Assembly (NCBI RefSeq): GCF_000961795.1 | Contig: NZ_LADU01000004.1 | Coordinates: forward strand, 1 to 52,309 | Source: Hyphomonas sp. BRH_c22 | GTDB lineage: Bacteria; Pseudomonadota; Alphaproteobacteria; Caulobacterales; Hyphomonadaceae | DNA: 52,309 bases | Direction: 5' to 3' | In this document: piece by piece, positions 35,651-45,158 of the stretch | Layout of the letters: each line of letters starts with the position of its first letter | How positions within the stretch are numbered: the first letter of the stretch is position 1 | Notes under the pieces: model-generated | What the model was told of the DNA's origin: nothing | What the model saw: the letters and a program-made list of their open reading frames with translations, nothing else | Database searches by the model: none | Made by a program: the position numbers and the translations under genes

Positions 35651-36844
35651 ATGGATCTATCGTTCAGCCCGGAATACGAGGCCTTCCGTCAGGAAGTGGC
35701 CGACATTCTCGCCGCAAATGCACACCTTGCACCGACCAGTGACGACAGGGGGATGAAGAATCCCAAGCGGCTGGCCTGGCAGAAACTGTTGATCGAAAAG
35801 GGCCTCGCGGCACGCACCATTCCGACCGAGTATGGCGGGTATGGCGCTGAGCCTGATATCCTGAAGTCGCGTATCATTGCCGAAGAATTCGCCCGGTCGG
35901 GCCTGCCTCGCGCCATGTCCAGCCAGGGCATTTCGATGCTTGTGCCGACATTGCTGGAACTCGGCACCCCGGAACAGAAGGCGGCCTATATCCGACCGAC
36001 ACTGTATGGCGAAATGATCTGGTGTCAGGGCTATTCGGAGCCGGGTGCGGGATCGGACCTCGCGGCGCTGCGGACAGCAGCTGTGGAAGATGGCGATGAT
36101 TATGTGATCAATGGCAGCAAGATCTGGACATCGACCGCCAAGCAGGCCGACATGATCTTCTGCCTTGTGCGGACGGACCCCGCGGCGAAGAAGCATGAGG
36201 GAATCTCCTACATCCTGTTCTCCATGGAGACGCCGGGCATAGAGGTTCGGCCGCTTGTCGACATGACCGGAACGGCGAATTTCAATGAGGTCTTCTTCAC
36301 AGATGTGCGCGTGCCCAAGAGCGGCATCGTGTTCGAGGCCAACAAGGGCTGGCAGGTCGCCAATGCGACCCTGACGCACGAACGGGGCATGCTGGGCGAC
36401 CCGAACGCGACCAAAGGGCGGCTTGTCGAGCTGGTGGACATGATGAAGCGGGAGACGGTGAATGGCGAACGCCTGATCGACAATCCCCTGCTGCGCGACC
36501 GGTTGCTGAAGCTGCAGGGCGAAGTCTACGCGATGCAGGCCAATGGACTGCGTATCACGACGCATAACCTGAAGAAGGAGAGTGCTGGGCTGGCTGGCCT
36601 CGTCGTGAAGCTGATGGGGTGCGAGCTGAACCACGAGATTGCACGGCTGGCGATTGATGCGCTGGGCGAACTCGGCGTTATGTACGAGCAGGGCGAGCAT
36701 TTGCGGGCAGATGGTTCGTGGCAGGCGCGCTACATGTACGACCTTGGGCTGATCATTGGCGGGGGCACGGCGCAGATCCAGAAGAACATTATTGCGGAAC
36801 GGGGCCTTGGCCTGCCGCGCGAACCCAAATTGGCCAAGGCCTGA
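35651..36844 (+). CDS. Acyl-CoA dehydrogenase, larger subunit of a probable heteromeric pair
   Basis: This 397-residue FAD flavoprotein has the substrate/FAD motif QGYSEPGAGSDLA and NGSKIWTSTA. The C-terminal segment IIGGGTAQIQKN replaces the usual YEG catalytic glutamate with GGG. A glutamate at 244 (LTHERGM) sits where isovaleryl- and long-chain-type enzymes keep their base in helix G, so activity is probably retained. A second, smaller dehydrogenase starts 13 bp downstream, a pattern known from alpha2beta2 enzymes that act on steroid-like or branched side chains. The true substrate is unknown. Confidence 0.9.
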   Translation: MDLSFSPEYEAFRQEVADILAANAHLAPTSDDRGMKNPKRLAWQKLLIEKGLAARTIPTEYGGYGAEPDILKSRIIAEEFARSGLPRAMSSQGISMLVPTLLELGTPEQKAAYIRPTLYGEMIWCQGYSEPGAGSDLAALRTAAVEDGDDYVINGSKIWTSTAKQADMIFCLVRTDPAAKKHEGISYILFSMETPGIEVRPLVDMTGTANFNEVFFTDVRVPKSGIVFEANKGWQVANATLTHERGMLGDPNATKGRLVELVDMMKRETVNGERLIDNPLLRDRLLKLQGEVYAMQANGLRITTHNLKKESAGLAGLVVKLMGCELNHEIARLAIDALGELGVMYEQGEHLRADGSWQARYMYDLGLIIGGGTAQIQKNIIAERGLGLPREPKLAKA

Positions 36845-36857
36845 GAGGATAAGACCC

Positions 36858-37907
36858 ATGGAATTTGCACTCTCGGAGGACCAGCGCATGTTGCAGGACA
36901 GCCTGAATGGCTTCCTGAAGGATGCCGCACCGCTGGACACAATCCGCAAGATCGCGGTCGGGGATGAAGCGGCTGCGGCTTCACTGGCAACCGGGCTCGA
37001 TGAATTCGGGCTTGCCGGACTTCACATTGCTGAAGACCATGGCGGGCTAGGCCTCGGCCTGCTGGATGCCTGCGTTGTGCAGGAGGCGCTCGGCTATGCG
37101 ATTGCGCCGAGCCGGTTCATGGCGACAACAGTTGCCTCGCATGCAATGCGGTTTGCTGGGGAAGGGTTCCTGCCGGGGATCGCCTCGGGCGAAACCCGGA
37201 TGGGGCTGGCTTTGACCGAGCTGTCATCGCGCCGCGATGGGGCGGGCGTGATGGTGGAAAACGACAAGCTGTCGGGCACGTTGCTGCTGGCGGTGTCGGC
37301 AGAGGGCTCCACGCATTTGCTGGCCGCAGATATCAGCGGCGCGCTTCATGTGGTGGAGACGCCGGAACTGGCGGTCATGCAGACAATCGACCGGACGCGG
37401 ATTTTCTCGGAAGTGCGCTTTGGTGGTCAGATGAGTGAAATGACACTGAATCCTGACGACGAAGTTCTGGCTGCGGCACGGCTGCTGGTGGCGGCCGATA
37501 CGCTCGGCGCGGCGCAGGCCATGCTGGACAAGGCCGTGGCCTATGCCGGCGAGCGTCAGCAATTCGGGCGGGTGATCGGTTCGTTCCAGGCCGTGAAGCA
37601 CATGTGCGCCGAGATGGCTGCGCGGCTGGAGCCTTCACGGGCGCTTATCTGGCATGCGGCGCATGCACTGGATACTGGCGAACCGGAAGGACTGGTCATG
37701 GCGGCACTGGCAAAATCGCACCTCGCCGAAGCCGGCACGTTCATCGCGCGGACGGCGACGGAAGTGCATGGCGGAATGGGCTTCACGGACCTTGTCGGCC
37801 TGCATTACTGGTTCAAACGGATTGGCGTGAACCGGCAGCTGTTTGGCAGCCCGGAGCAATGCCGCCATGATGCGGCGCGCCTGCAGGGATGGTTTGAAAC
37901 GGCCTGA
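36858..37907 (+). CDS. Acyl-CoA dehydrogenase, smaller partner subunit
   Basis: This 350-residue protein begins MEFALSEDQRMLQDSLNGFL and has GERQQFGRVIGSFQAVKHM and TEVHGGMGFT, the C-terminal FAD-binding features of the family. It is shorter in the middle domain than the first subunit, and its substrate loop motif (ALTELSSRRDG) departs from the EPGAGSD pattern. Together with the preceding gene it probably forms a heterotetramer. The start at 36858 has GAGAGGATAAG upstream. Confidence 0.88.
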   Translation: MEFALSEDQRMLQDSLNGFLKDAAPLDTIRKIAVGDEAAAASLATGLDEFGLAGLHIAEDHGGLGLGLLDACVVQEALGYAIAPSRFMATTVASHAMRFAGEGFLPGIASGETRMGLALTELSSRRDGAGVMVENDKLSGTLLLAVSAEGSTHLLAADISGALHVVETPELAVMQTIDRTRIFSEVRFGGQMSEMTLNPDDEVLAAARLLVAADTLGAAQAMLDKAVAYAGERQQFGRVIGSFQAVKHMCAEMAARLEPSRALIWHAAHALDTGEPEGLVMAALAKSHLAEAGTFIARTATEVHGGMGFTDLVGLHYWFKRIGVNRQLFGSPEQCRHDAARLQGWFETA

Positions 37908-40280
37908 TCAGATCACCTTGCCGGGCGACAGGTGGCTTGCTGCCGACACAATGGCTTCGGCATCGATCTGGAAGTGCCGGTAGAGGTCGCGAATCGTGCC
38001 GGTCTGGCCGAAATGTTCGACTCCGAGCGGCGTCGTCGCGTGGCCTTTCACGCCGCCGATCCAGGCGAGCGTGGCGGGGTGACCATCGGTGACGGTGATG
38101 AGCGTGCAGTCGCGGGGCACCTGTTCCATCAGGCGTTCGATCTGGCTTTTGGCGCCCTTGTTGCCACGGGCGCGGGCCCGGCGGGCGGCGGTCCAGCCTG
38201 AATTGAGGCGGTCTGCGGAGGTAACGGCGAGGACGCCGATATCGCGGCGATTGTTGCCGATGCGTCCGGCGGCCTTGATGGCCTCAGGCGCGACGCAGCC
38301 CTGATAGGCGATCACGATCTCGCAATTCGGGCCGGGCTTGCGCAGCCAGTAGCCTCCGTCAATGACGCCCTGCCGGAAGGTCTCGTCGCCGCGATCAGAC
38401 CACCGGACCTGTTCCAGAGGGCGCGTCGTGAGGCGCAGATAGACCGAGCCGCCCGTCTCGTCGCGCAGCCAGGTGCGTTCGTCAGGGTCTCCGTCGCCAT
38501 CGCGCTGGAGATAGTCGAAAGACCAGTCCATGATGATGGAGAGTTCGTCGAGGAATGCAGGCTCGAACGAGACGAGTCCGTCCTGGCTCATGCCGATTAG
38601 CTGGGCGCCGATAGACTGGTGGGCGCCGCCCTCCGGGGCGAGCGTGACGCCTGAAGGGGTGCCGACGATGATGAATCGGGCGTCCTGGTAGCAGGCATAG
38701 TTCAGCGCATCGAGGCCTCGGGCGATGAAGGGATCATAGACGGTGCCTATGGGGATGAGGCGCTCGCCGAACAGGGAATGCGATAGGCCCGCCGCACCGA
38801 GCAGGAGGAAGAGGTTCATTTCGGCAATGCCGAGTTCGATATGCTGGCCCGTCGGGGAAAATTGCCACTTCTGTGTCGATGGGATCTGCTGCTCGCGGAA
38901 GGTGTCACCCTTGGATTCGCGGGCGAAAAGGGAACGCCGGTTAACCCAGGGGCCGAGATTCGTCGAGACCGTGACATCCGGCGAGGTGGTGACGATGCGG
39001 TCGGCGAGTTCGGTTTTCGACTTGGCGAGCGCGTCGAGGATCTTGCCGAAACCGGCCTGCGTGGACTGGACGTCATCGTCGAGAAAAATCGGTCCGGAAC
39101 TGGCGACCCGTTGGGCAGTGAAGCGGCGGGGGCCATCTGCGAAGAAGGGAACGCCCCGCAGGAAGGCGTTGAGGGCAGAGGAGTCTTCGACGCCTGCCAT
39201 GGGCACCCATTCGTCGCCTGCGGCAATGCCCATCCTGGCCTGAAAGTCGGCCATCTGGGACTTGTTCATCAAGCCGGCGTGATTGTCCTTGTGACCGGCG
39301 AGCGGTGTGCCCCAGCCCTTGATCGTGTAGGCAAGGAAGACGGTGGGCGTGTCATCGGTGATGTCATCGAAGGCTTCGGTCAGCGTCTCGATGCACTGGC
39401 CGCCGAGATTGTTCATCAAGGCGCCGAGGTCGTCGTCGTTGCGTCTGGAGAGTAGGGCGCTGACGTCTCCCTGGTCTCCGAGGTCGTCCATCAGCCGGTT
39501 GCGCCAGGCGGCGCCACCCTGATAGGTCAGCGCGGAATAGTCTGCATTCGGACAGGACTGGATCCATTCCTTCAGCGCCTCGCCACCGGGCTCTGCAAAC
39601 GCCGCACGCTGCAGCGCGCCATGGCGCAGCACGACCGTGCGCCAGCCGAAAGCCTTGAAGATGGCTTCGACCTTTTCCCAGAGACCTTCGTGGACAACGC
39701 CGTCGAGGCTCTGGCGGTTATAGTCGATGATCCACCATGTATTGCGCAGGTCGTGTTTCCAGCCTTCCTGCAGGCATTCATAGACATTGCCTTCATCGAG
39801 CTCGGCGTCGCCCACGAGCGCAACCATCCGGCCGAGCGGACGTTCTGAGGCCCAGGGTTTGGCTTCGAGATAGTCCTGCACAATCGATGCAAAGGCGGTT
39901 TCCGCAACGCCAAGACCGACCGAGCCGGTGGAGAAATCGACATCGTCAATGTCCTTGGTGCGGCTTGGATAGGACTGCGCGCCGCCATAGCCGCGAAAGT
40001 TCTGAAGTTTTTCGAGGGTCTGGTTGCCCATAAGGTAGTGCATGGCGTGGTAGACCGGTGCGGCATGCGGTTTGACAGCGATGCGATCTTCGGGGCGCAG
40101 TGTGTGGAAATAGAGCGCCGTCATGATCGACACCATGGACGCGCAGGAAGCCTGGTGGCCGCCGACCTTTACATCGTCATCGTGCTTGTCCCGAAGGTGG
40201 TTGGCATTGTGAACCGTCCAAGCCGACAGCCATAGCAGGCGTTGCTCGAGGGTCTTGAGATGATCGAGTTTGCTCGGCAT
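37908..40280 (-). CDS. Thiamine-diphosphate enzyme of the AceE/transketolase family
   Basis: This protein of 790 residues carries the ThDP motif GDAELDEGN (158-166), with the closing Asn at 188 in IDYNRQSLDG. This resembles the AceE pyruvate dehydrogenase E1 (GDGEMDEP ... NCNLQRLDG) more than canonical transketolase. The middle (E1 beta-like) and C-terminal domains are present (HIELGIAEMNLFLLLGAAGL; TVTDGHPATLAWIGG). It is shorter than E. coli AceE. No E2 or E3 gene is adjacent. I choose the ATG at 40280 (MPSKLDHLKTL). It converges directly with the dehydrogenase pair. Possible roles are an E1 component or a stand-alone 2-oxoacid or ketose enzyme. Confidence 0.8.
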   Translation of the reverse strand: MPSKLDHLKTLEQRLLWLSAWTVHNANHLRDKHDDDVKVGGHQASCASMVSIMTALYFHTLRPEDRIAVKPHAAPVYHAMHYLMGNQTLEKLQNFRGYGGAQSYPSRTKDIDDVDFSTGSVGLGVAETAFASIVQDYLEAKPWASERPLGRMVALVGDAELDEGNVYECLQEGWKHDLRNTWWIIDYNRQSLDGVVHEGLWEKVEAIFKAFGWRTVVLRHGALQRAAFAEPGGEALKEWIQSCPNADYSALTYQGGAAWRNRLMDDLGDQGDVSALLSRRNDDDLGALMNNLGGQCIETLTEAFDDITDDTPTVFLAYTIKGWGTPLAGHKDNHAGLMNKSQMADFQARMGIAAGDEWVPMAGVEDSSALNAFLRGVPFFADGPRRFTAQRVASSGPIFLDDDVQSTQAGFGKILDALAKSKTELADRIVTTSPDVTVSTNLGPWVNRRSLFARESKGDTFREQQIPSTQKWQFSPTGQHIELGIAEMNLFLLLGAAGLSHSLFGERLIPIGTVYDPFIARGLDALNYACYQDARFIIVGTPSGVTLAPEGGAHQSIGAQLIGMSQDGLVSFEPAFLDELSIIMDWSFDYLQRDGDGDPDERTWLRDETGGSVYLRLTTRPLEQVRWSDRGDETFRQGVIDGGYWLRKPGPNCEIVIAYQGCVAPEAIKAAGRIGNNRRDIGVLAVTSADRLNSGWTAARRARARGNKGAKSQIERLMEQVPRDCTLITVTDGHPATLAWIGGVKGHATTPLGVEHFGQTGTIRDLYRHFQIDAEAIVSAASHLSPGKVI

Positions 40281-40420
40281 AGGCAGATTCCCATTGGTGC
40301 GATGATGTCCCAGACCTAGCGGGAAAGACCGTGCGCGGGAATAGGAGGACTTGAGAGAATTCATGCGTGTTGTGCGAAATTCGAGGCAAAAGGTTCTGCC
40401 GAAGGGGCGTCGCCTGTCCG

Positions 40421-41341
40421 CTACGGTCGAACGAGGCTTTCGCGAAACCAGCCGGATTTGGCTGGATCGAATGCCTGGCGAAGCCATTCGATCACGACCT
40501 GGCCCCGGCCAAGACGCCGGATGCGTTCCGTATAGCTGAGCCAGAACTGGATCGACGCCATGGCCGGAAGGGGCAGGGGGACGAGTGCCGGATAAGCGGC
40601 CGCAACATAGGATGGGAGTACGGCGACACCGCCGCCCGCCAAGCAGGATGAGATCAATGTCGCCGTGCAATTGGTGACCAGCGAAAACGGGATTAGCCGT
40701 CTCGCCAGTTCGGCGCCATCTGCCCAGCGGCTGGACTGATGAACATAGCCTTCATGTAGCAAGCAACCATGTTCATGAAAGTCTGACAGGCTAGCGGGCG
40801 CGCCGTTTTGGGCGAGGTAATCTTTAGACGCGAAGCAGAGATAGTGAACGACGCCCATGCGGCGGCAGATAAGCTCGCTGCGTTTGGGCTGTTCATACTG
40901 GATCGCGATATCTGCTTCATTTTCCAGCAGGTCGGGGATCCGGTTCGAAGTCGAGAGCGTCAGCTCTACGCCCGGATGACGCATCCTGAATTCCGGCTGG
41001 ATGGGGGCGAGCCAATAGGGGCCGAGCGCATCGCAGGTCATGATATGTACCGGCCCGGCATCGGGCGTATCGGAATCCGACACGTCATCATGCGCCGCGG
41101 AGACGATATCGGCCATGAGATTGGCATGACGGAGTAGAAGTCTGCCGGCCTCGGTCAGATCAATTCCCCTGGTGGATCGTTTCAGGAGTTCGGTCCGGAG
41201 GGCCCGTTCAAGCTCGCTGATGCGCCGGCTGATTGTGGGGACGGATCCTCCCAATTTATCGGCCGCAGCAGACATGCTGCCCAGTTCTGCGACCGCGCGG
41301 AATATCCGCAATCGATCCCAGTCAAATGTCTCGTTCAGCAT
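40421..41341 (-). CDS. LysR-family transcriptional regulator
   Basis: This 306-residue protein has an N-terminal winged helix (FRAVAELGSMSAAADKLGGS, PTISRRISELERAL) and a C-terminal effector-binding domain. LysR proteins usually control a divergent neighbour; here that is the GNAT-like pair starting at 41445, 103 bp away. The thiamine enzyme gene follows 140 bp downstream and may also be regulated. In the divergent gap an ACGGG/CCCGT inverted repeat is visible about 20-45 bp from the LysR start. Confidence 0.9.
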   Translation of the reverse strand: MLNETFDWDRLRIFRAVAELGSMSAAADKLGGSVPTISRRISELERALRTELLKRSTRGIDLTEAGRLLLRHANLMADIVSAAHDDVSDSDTPDAGPVHIMTCDALGPYWLAPIQPEFRMRHPGVELTLSTSNRIPDLLENEADIAIQYEQPKRSELICRRMGVVHYLCFASKDYLAQNGAPASLSDFHEHGCLLHEGYVHQSSRWADGAELARRLIPFSLVTNCTATLISSCLAGGGVAVLPSYVAAAYPALVPLPLPAMASIQFWLSYTERIRRLGRGQVVIEWLRQAFDPAKSGWFRESLVRP

Positions 41342-41444
41342 GCGCGCCCTCTTTCACGGGTGTAATCCCCCGTTTCAGTTGTCGGTCAAGCCACGCAGCA
41401 ACGCCTGTGGCATCACTTAAGTACGCTTCTAGTGGTAAACAGAT

Positions 41445-42023
41445 ATGAATACAATCATAAATGGTTTTACGCGATTTGGCTTTATCGATTTGGCCCGTGT
41501 GGCTGAAAAAGGCGCGGCATTCGGCTTCCGCCGGGCGACCCGTTCGGAGCTGGAACAGGGCATTGCGCTGGCCGAGTCGCTGATGTCTTCAAAGATTGCC
41601 GATCCCGACGCCGTGGCCGAAATGGATCGTATCACGGGAATGACGGCATGGGTGACGGGAGACCCCGTCGAGGGCATTTTCCTGACCTTGCCCTTGTCAA
41701 AGCAAGGTGAAGCGGCCGTTCGGGATGGATCCTACAATCCGGCGCGACCCGATCCGGCGCATCTGTGTTCAAATGGAGAGGGCTGTACTGCTTTCTATAT
41801 CGGCGTCTATGCTGGCGCGACACGCGAGGCGCGATGGAACGTGATGACTGCGGCGGCGGTCATGCGCGTGGAGCTGTTCAGTGCCTATCCATGCTTTGCG
41901 CGCGGCGCGACCGAAGATGGCCGGCGATCCATGGAACGCCTCGGCTTTACGCCCTATGAAGGGGGACTTGCAGACCTCTATGTCCAGGAAGCGCTGACAC
42001 CTGTTTCCGGGGAAGCGGCGTGA
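41445..42023 (+). CDS. GNAT-like protein of unknown function
   Basis: This 192-residue protein is not recognised with certainty. The C-terminal part (SMERLGFTPYEGGLADLY) resembles the end of GNAT acyltransferases. A conserved-looking Cys pair occurs in LCSNGEGCTAF, and the segment AAAVMRVELFSAYPCFA fits a GNAT helix. Its stop overlaps the GTG start of the next gene (GTGA), so the two are translationally coupled and probably functionally linked. LysR lies divergently upstream. Confidence 0.7.
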   Translation: MNTIINGFTRFGFIDLARVAEKGAAFGFRRATRSELEQGIALAESLMSSKIADPDAVAEMDRITGMTAWVTGDPVEGIFLTLPLSKQGEAAVRDGSYNPARPDPAHLCSNGEGCTAFYIGVYAGATREARWNVMTAAAVMRVELFSAYPCFARGATEDGRRSMERLGFTPYEGGLADLYVQEALTPVSGEAA

Positions 42024-42649
42024 GGGACAGGCCGTCGATCGGAGAGACTGTATTGTGTCGCGCTGTGCCAGCGGGCGCTTTTGAGCGTTACGCAGCGCGG
42101 CCTGTGCGCACTCTGGAAGACTACCAGAAGATGGTATCCATACGCGCGGCAGTTTTCATGGCGGAGCAGGCGTGCCCGTACACAGAGGAATTTGACGGAA
42201 ACGACCTATGCGCTACGCACTTTCTCGTTTTTGACGGTGAAAACGCGGTCGGCACGCTCAGTATGAGATGGTTTGCCGGTTTTGCCAAACTGGAACGCGT
42301 CGTTCTGCTGCGCAGTGAGAGGGGACGCCCTGCATTGCCGGTCATGCTGGCCGAGGCGTTCGAACTGGCCACGCGAAAAGGGTACCGGTTGATGATCGCA
42401 CAGATCCAGTCGCGCCTCTGGCCAGTCTGGTCGCGCACGTTCCGATGCAAGCTGGCTGAAGGACGCCCGCAATTCTCGTTCTCGGATTTCGATTACCTTG
42501 AGATCGAAATTCCTCTACCTGAGCACCCGCAGGTGTTGAAGCCCGCAACCGATCCCATGGTCATGATCCGGCCAGAGGGAGAATGGGACGTTCCGGGCGT
42601 GCTCGACGCGTCGGTACCGCGATCAAAATCGTCGGATGTTGCAGCCTGA
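42020..42649 (+). CDS. GNAT-family N-acyltransferase
   Basis: This 209-residue protein has a GNAT core at about 28-140: VSIRAAVFMAEQACPYTEEF, HFLVFDGENAVGTLSMRW, and FAKLERVVLLRSERGRP, with the acyl-CoA pyrophosphate loop in the last. An acidic/proline C-terminal tail (about 165-209) is family-specific. The R-x-x-VF ... E pattern recalls long-chain N-acyl amino acid or autoinducer synthase folds, but assignment beyond GNAT is not justified. The start is GTG, overlapping the previous stop. It ends 2 bp from the converging GH15 gene. Confidence 0.8.
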   Translation: MRDRPSIGETVLCRAVPAGAFERYAARPVRTLEDYQKMVSIRAAVFMAEQACPYTEEFDGNDLCATHFLVFDGENAVGTLSMRWFAGFAKLERVVLLRSERGRPALPVMLAEAFELATRKGYRLMIAQIQSRLWPVWSRTFRCKLAEGRPQFSFSDFDYLEIEIPLPEHPQVLKPATDPMVMIRPEGEWDVPGVLDASVPRSKSSDVAA

Positions 42650-42651
42650 AT

Positions 42652-44421
42652 CTAGACTACGGACGTCCACGGTTTGCTGAGCAGGGCCGCCGAATTGATG
42701 ATGCCGACCATGCAATAGGTTTGCGGGAAGTTGCCCCAGAGATCGCCGGTGACGGGATCAACATCTTCAGACAGCAGGCCGACATGGTTGCGGCTGGCGA
42801 GAACGGATTCAAACATTTCGCGCGCCTCGTCTGAGCGGCCGACGCGGAACAGGGCATCGATATGCCAGAAGGTGCACGCGGTGAAGGCCGTCTTCGGGCG
42901 CCCGAAATCATCCTCGGTCTTGTAGCGATAGACATGGTTGCCTTCGCGAAGGGTTTTGTCGATTGCATCAACCGTTGCGATGTAGCGCGCGTCAGTTGGC
43001 GGGAGGAAGCCGATCTCGGCCATGAGCAGCACTGACGCGTCGAGGTCATCGCCGCAAAACGCGGCAGTGAAGGCGCCAATGTCGGGATTCCAGGCCTTTT
43101 CCATAATTGTCTGGTGGATGATGGCGGCCCGCTCGGTCCAATAGGTTGCGCGGTCGGGCAGGCAAAGGTGCGAGGCGATCTTCGACAGGCGGTCGCAGGC
43201 GGCCCAGCACATGATCGCTGAGGACGTGTGCACGTTGGCGATGGTCCGGAATTCCCAGATGCCGGCATCCGGCGTGTCGTGCACGGCGAAGGCGCGTTCA
43301 CCAACAGGTTCGAGCTGGTGAAATTCGGCAATGCCGGGCGGCGAAAGCAGGCGGTGATCGAAGAAGGATTGCGATACGCCCAGAACGACCTGGCCATAGA
43401 CATCATGCTGAACGTGTTCGGCCGCCTGATTGCCGCGGCGCACCGGGCCCATGCCGCGATATCCGGGAAGGTGCGTGGCATGTTCTTCGGTGAGATCGGA
43501 TTCGAGGCCGATGCCATAGACCGGCTGGATGTGTCCGCCGCGTGACTGCGCGACGATGTTGCGAACCCAGCGCATGTAGTGTTCCAGCGTGCCCATGGCG
43601 GACAGGCGATTGAGGGCGGATACCGTGAAATAGGCATCGCGGATCCAGCAGTAGCGGTAGTCCCAGTTTCGCTCAGATCCTTCATGTTCGGGAATTGACG
43701 TTGTAAGCGCAGCCACGATGCCGCCGGTTTCCTCGAACACGCAGAGTTTCAGCGTAATGGCCGCGCGAATCGTGGCGTCTTGCCATTCAAACGGCACGGC
43801 GAGACTGCGCGACCATTTTGACCAGTATTTCCGCGTACGTTCTTCCCAGTCGAGCGTAATGACATCGACCGTATCGGTCAGGGACTCATCCGCGCCGAGG
43901 ATGAAGGATACGTCATGCTCGAGGAGGAAGCTCGTGCCCGACAGGACGTAGGAAACAGGGGCATCCGTGGTGACCCGGAAGGCCAGTTCGCCATCAGTGA
44001 AGCGGATGTGATTGACGCCGCGCACCGAAGGCAGTTGGCGCGCACCCCAATCTGTCTCGGGCGTGAGCGTGATCCGCACTCGCGGCGTACCGGAGATAAC
44101 GTGGAAGCGCCGCACTACGGACACAGGGCGAAACACGCGGCCACGATTTTCAAACCGCGGCGCAAAATCGACGATTTCCAGTATGGCATCATCTTCTGCT
44201 TCCAGGCGCGTACGGAGAATAGCCGTATTGGCGTCATAGGTTTGTGACCGCGATTTCAATCCGTCGATCCAGACATTGAACGTGCCGGAACCGCCCAACA
44301 GCTGATTGAATACGGGCTCGCCATCAAAGCGCGGAAGGCAAAGCCATTGGTAGTCACCGTCAGCGCTGACCAGGCCCGCGATGGTTCCATTTCCGATTAT
44401 GCCCATGTCCAACGTGCTCAT
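42652..44421 (-). CDS. Glycoside hydrolase family 15 protein (glucoamylase/trehalase-like)
   Basis: This 589-residue protein has the N-terminal super-beta-sandwich (MGIIGNGTIAGLVSADGDY, WLCLPRFDGEPVF). A catalytic (alpha/alpha)6 barrel follows, with NWDYRYCWIRDAYFTVSAL and WEFRTIANVHTSSAIMCW. Bacterial enzymes of this shape include glucoamylases and the trehalases known from mycobacteria. The gene overlaps otsB by four bases (ATGA), so it is the third gene of the trehalose operon. A trehalase or trehalose-related glucohydrolase is therefore more likely than a starch enzyme. No signal peptide is present, fitting a cytosolic role. Confidence 0.88.
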   Translation of the reverse strand: MSTLDMGIIGNGTIAGLVSADGDYQWLCLPRFDGEPVFNQLLGGSGTFNVWIDGLKSRSQTYDANTAILRTRLEAEDDAILEIVDFAPRFENRGRVFRPVSVVRRFHVISGTPRVRITLTPETDWGARQLPSVRGVNHIRFTDGELAFRVTTDAPVSYVLSGTSFLLEHDVSFILGADESLTDTVDVITLDWEERTRKYWSKWSRSLAVPFEWQDATIRAAITLKLCVFEETGGIVAALTTSIPEHEGSERNWDYRYCWIRDAYFTVSALNRLSAMGTLEHYMRWVRNIVAQSRGGHIQPVYGIGLESDLTEEHATHLPGYRGMGPVRRGNQAAEHVQHDVYGQVVLGVSQSFFDHRLLSPPGIAEFHQLEPVGERAFAVHDTPDAGIWEFRTIANVHTSSAIMCWAACDRLSKIASHLCLPDRATYWTERAAIIHQTIMEKAWNPDIGAFTAAFCGDDLDASVLLMAEIGFLPPTDARYIATVDAIDKTLREGNHVYRYKTEDDFGRPKTAFTACTFWHIDALFRVGRSDEAREMFESVLASRNHVGLLSEDVDPVTGDLWGNFPQTYCMVGIINSAALLSKPWTSVV

Positions 44422-45158
44422 TCGGATGCAAACTCCCTCAATAGTGCGTGTACGTCATCCACTGTTGCCATATGATGACGCGCGGCTGTCTTGCCGTCGC
44501 CGATCTTGACCGCAATGCCGCCAGCGCTCTGGGCGGCGATGAAAGCGTCTTCATCGGTCGTGTCATCGCCGATCATTACCGGACGGCGTCCTGCGAAGGG
44601 TTCGCGCGAAATGGCCCTTAGCAGGCAGTCGCCCTTGTTGGCAGCGGCGGGTTTGGCTTCGTAGACCATCTTTCCATGTTGCAGGCTGTAGCCGGCGAAG
44701 GGCTGGATAGCCTGCCTGAGGGCGATGCCGAGTTCCGCTTCGGCTGAAGGTGTGGCGCGGTAATGCACGGCGAGAACCTGCCCTTTCGGCTCTACGCGAA
44801 CGCCCGGATACCGACCGGCAATATCCGACACTGCCTCGATCAGCTGATGCGGAGCCGCTGTCATGTTGCCACCAGAATGTTCGTCCGGCGCCAGGACGCG
44901 CAAGCCGTGGTTGCCGAAACGCCAGAGGGATTGCGGCACGCGCCTGGCGAGGTCATCGGCATCACGTCCGGAAATGATGGCAAGCGCGCCGTCCAGGCGG
45001 TCAGCGCAGGCCTCCAGTATTGGCGCCATGCCGTCGGCTAGCCAGACGGTTTCCGCATCGTCCTGGAGGGCGGCAAGCGTGCCATCGAAGTCGAGAAAGA
45101 CTGCGTCGTGCGCCGAAAGCGTGAAGGATCGTTCAGGAATGCGGGGCATGCCCTGCAC
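44418..45158 (-). CDS. otsB: Trehalose-6-phosphate phosphatase
   Basis: This 246-residue HAD-type phosphatase has the nucleophile motif FLDFDGTLAAL, ISGRDADDL (motif II region) and the metal-binding MIGDDTTDEDAF. It converts trehalose-6-phosphate, made by OtsA, to trehalose. It shares one base with otsA (TAGTG) if the GTG at 45158 is the start. An ATG at 45149 is an alternative, but it has its best purine run too close. Trehalose serves as a compatible solute or protectant. Confidence 0.93.
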   Translation of the reverse strand: MQGMPRIPERSFTLSAHDAVFLDFDGTLAALQDDAETVWLADGMAPILEACADRLDGALAIISGRDADDLARRVPQSLWRFGNHGLRVLAPDEHSGGNMTAAPHQLIEAVSDIAGRYPGVRVEPKGQVLAVHYRATPSAEAELGIALRQAIQPFAGYSLQHGKMVYEAKPAAANKGDCLLRAISREPFAGRRPVMIGDDTTDEDAFIAAQSAGGIAVKIGDGKTAARHHMATVDDVHALLREFASE

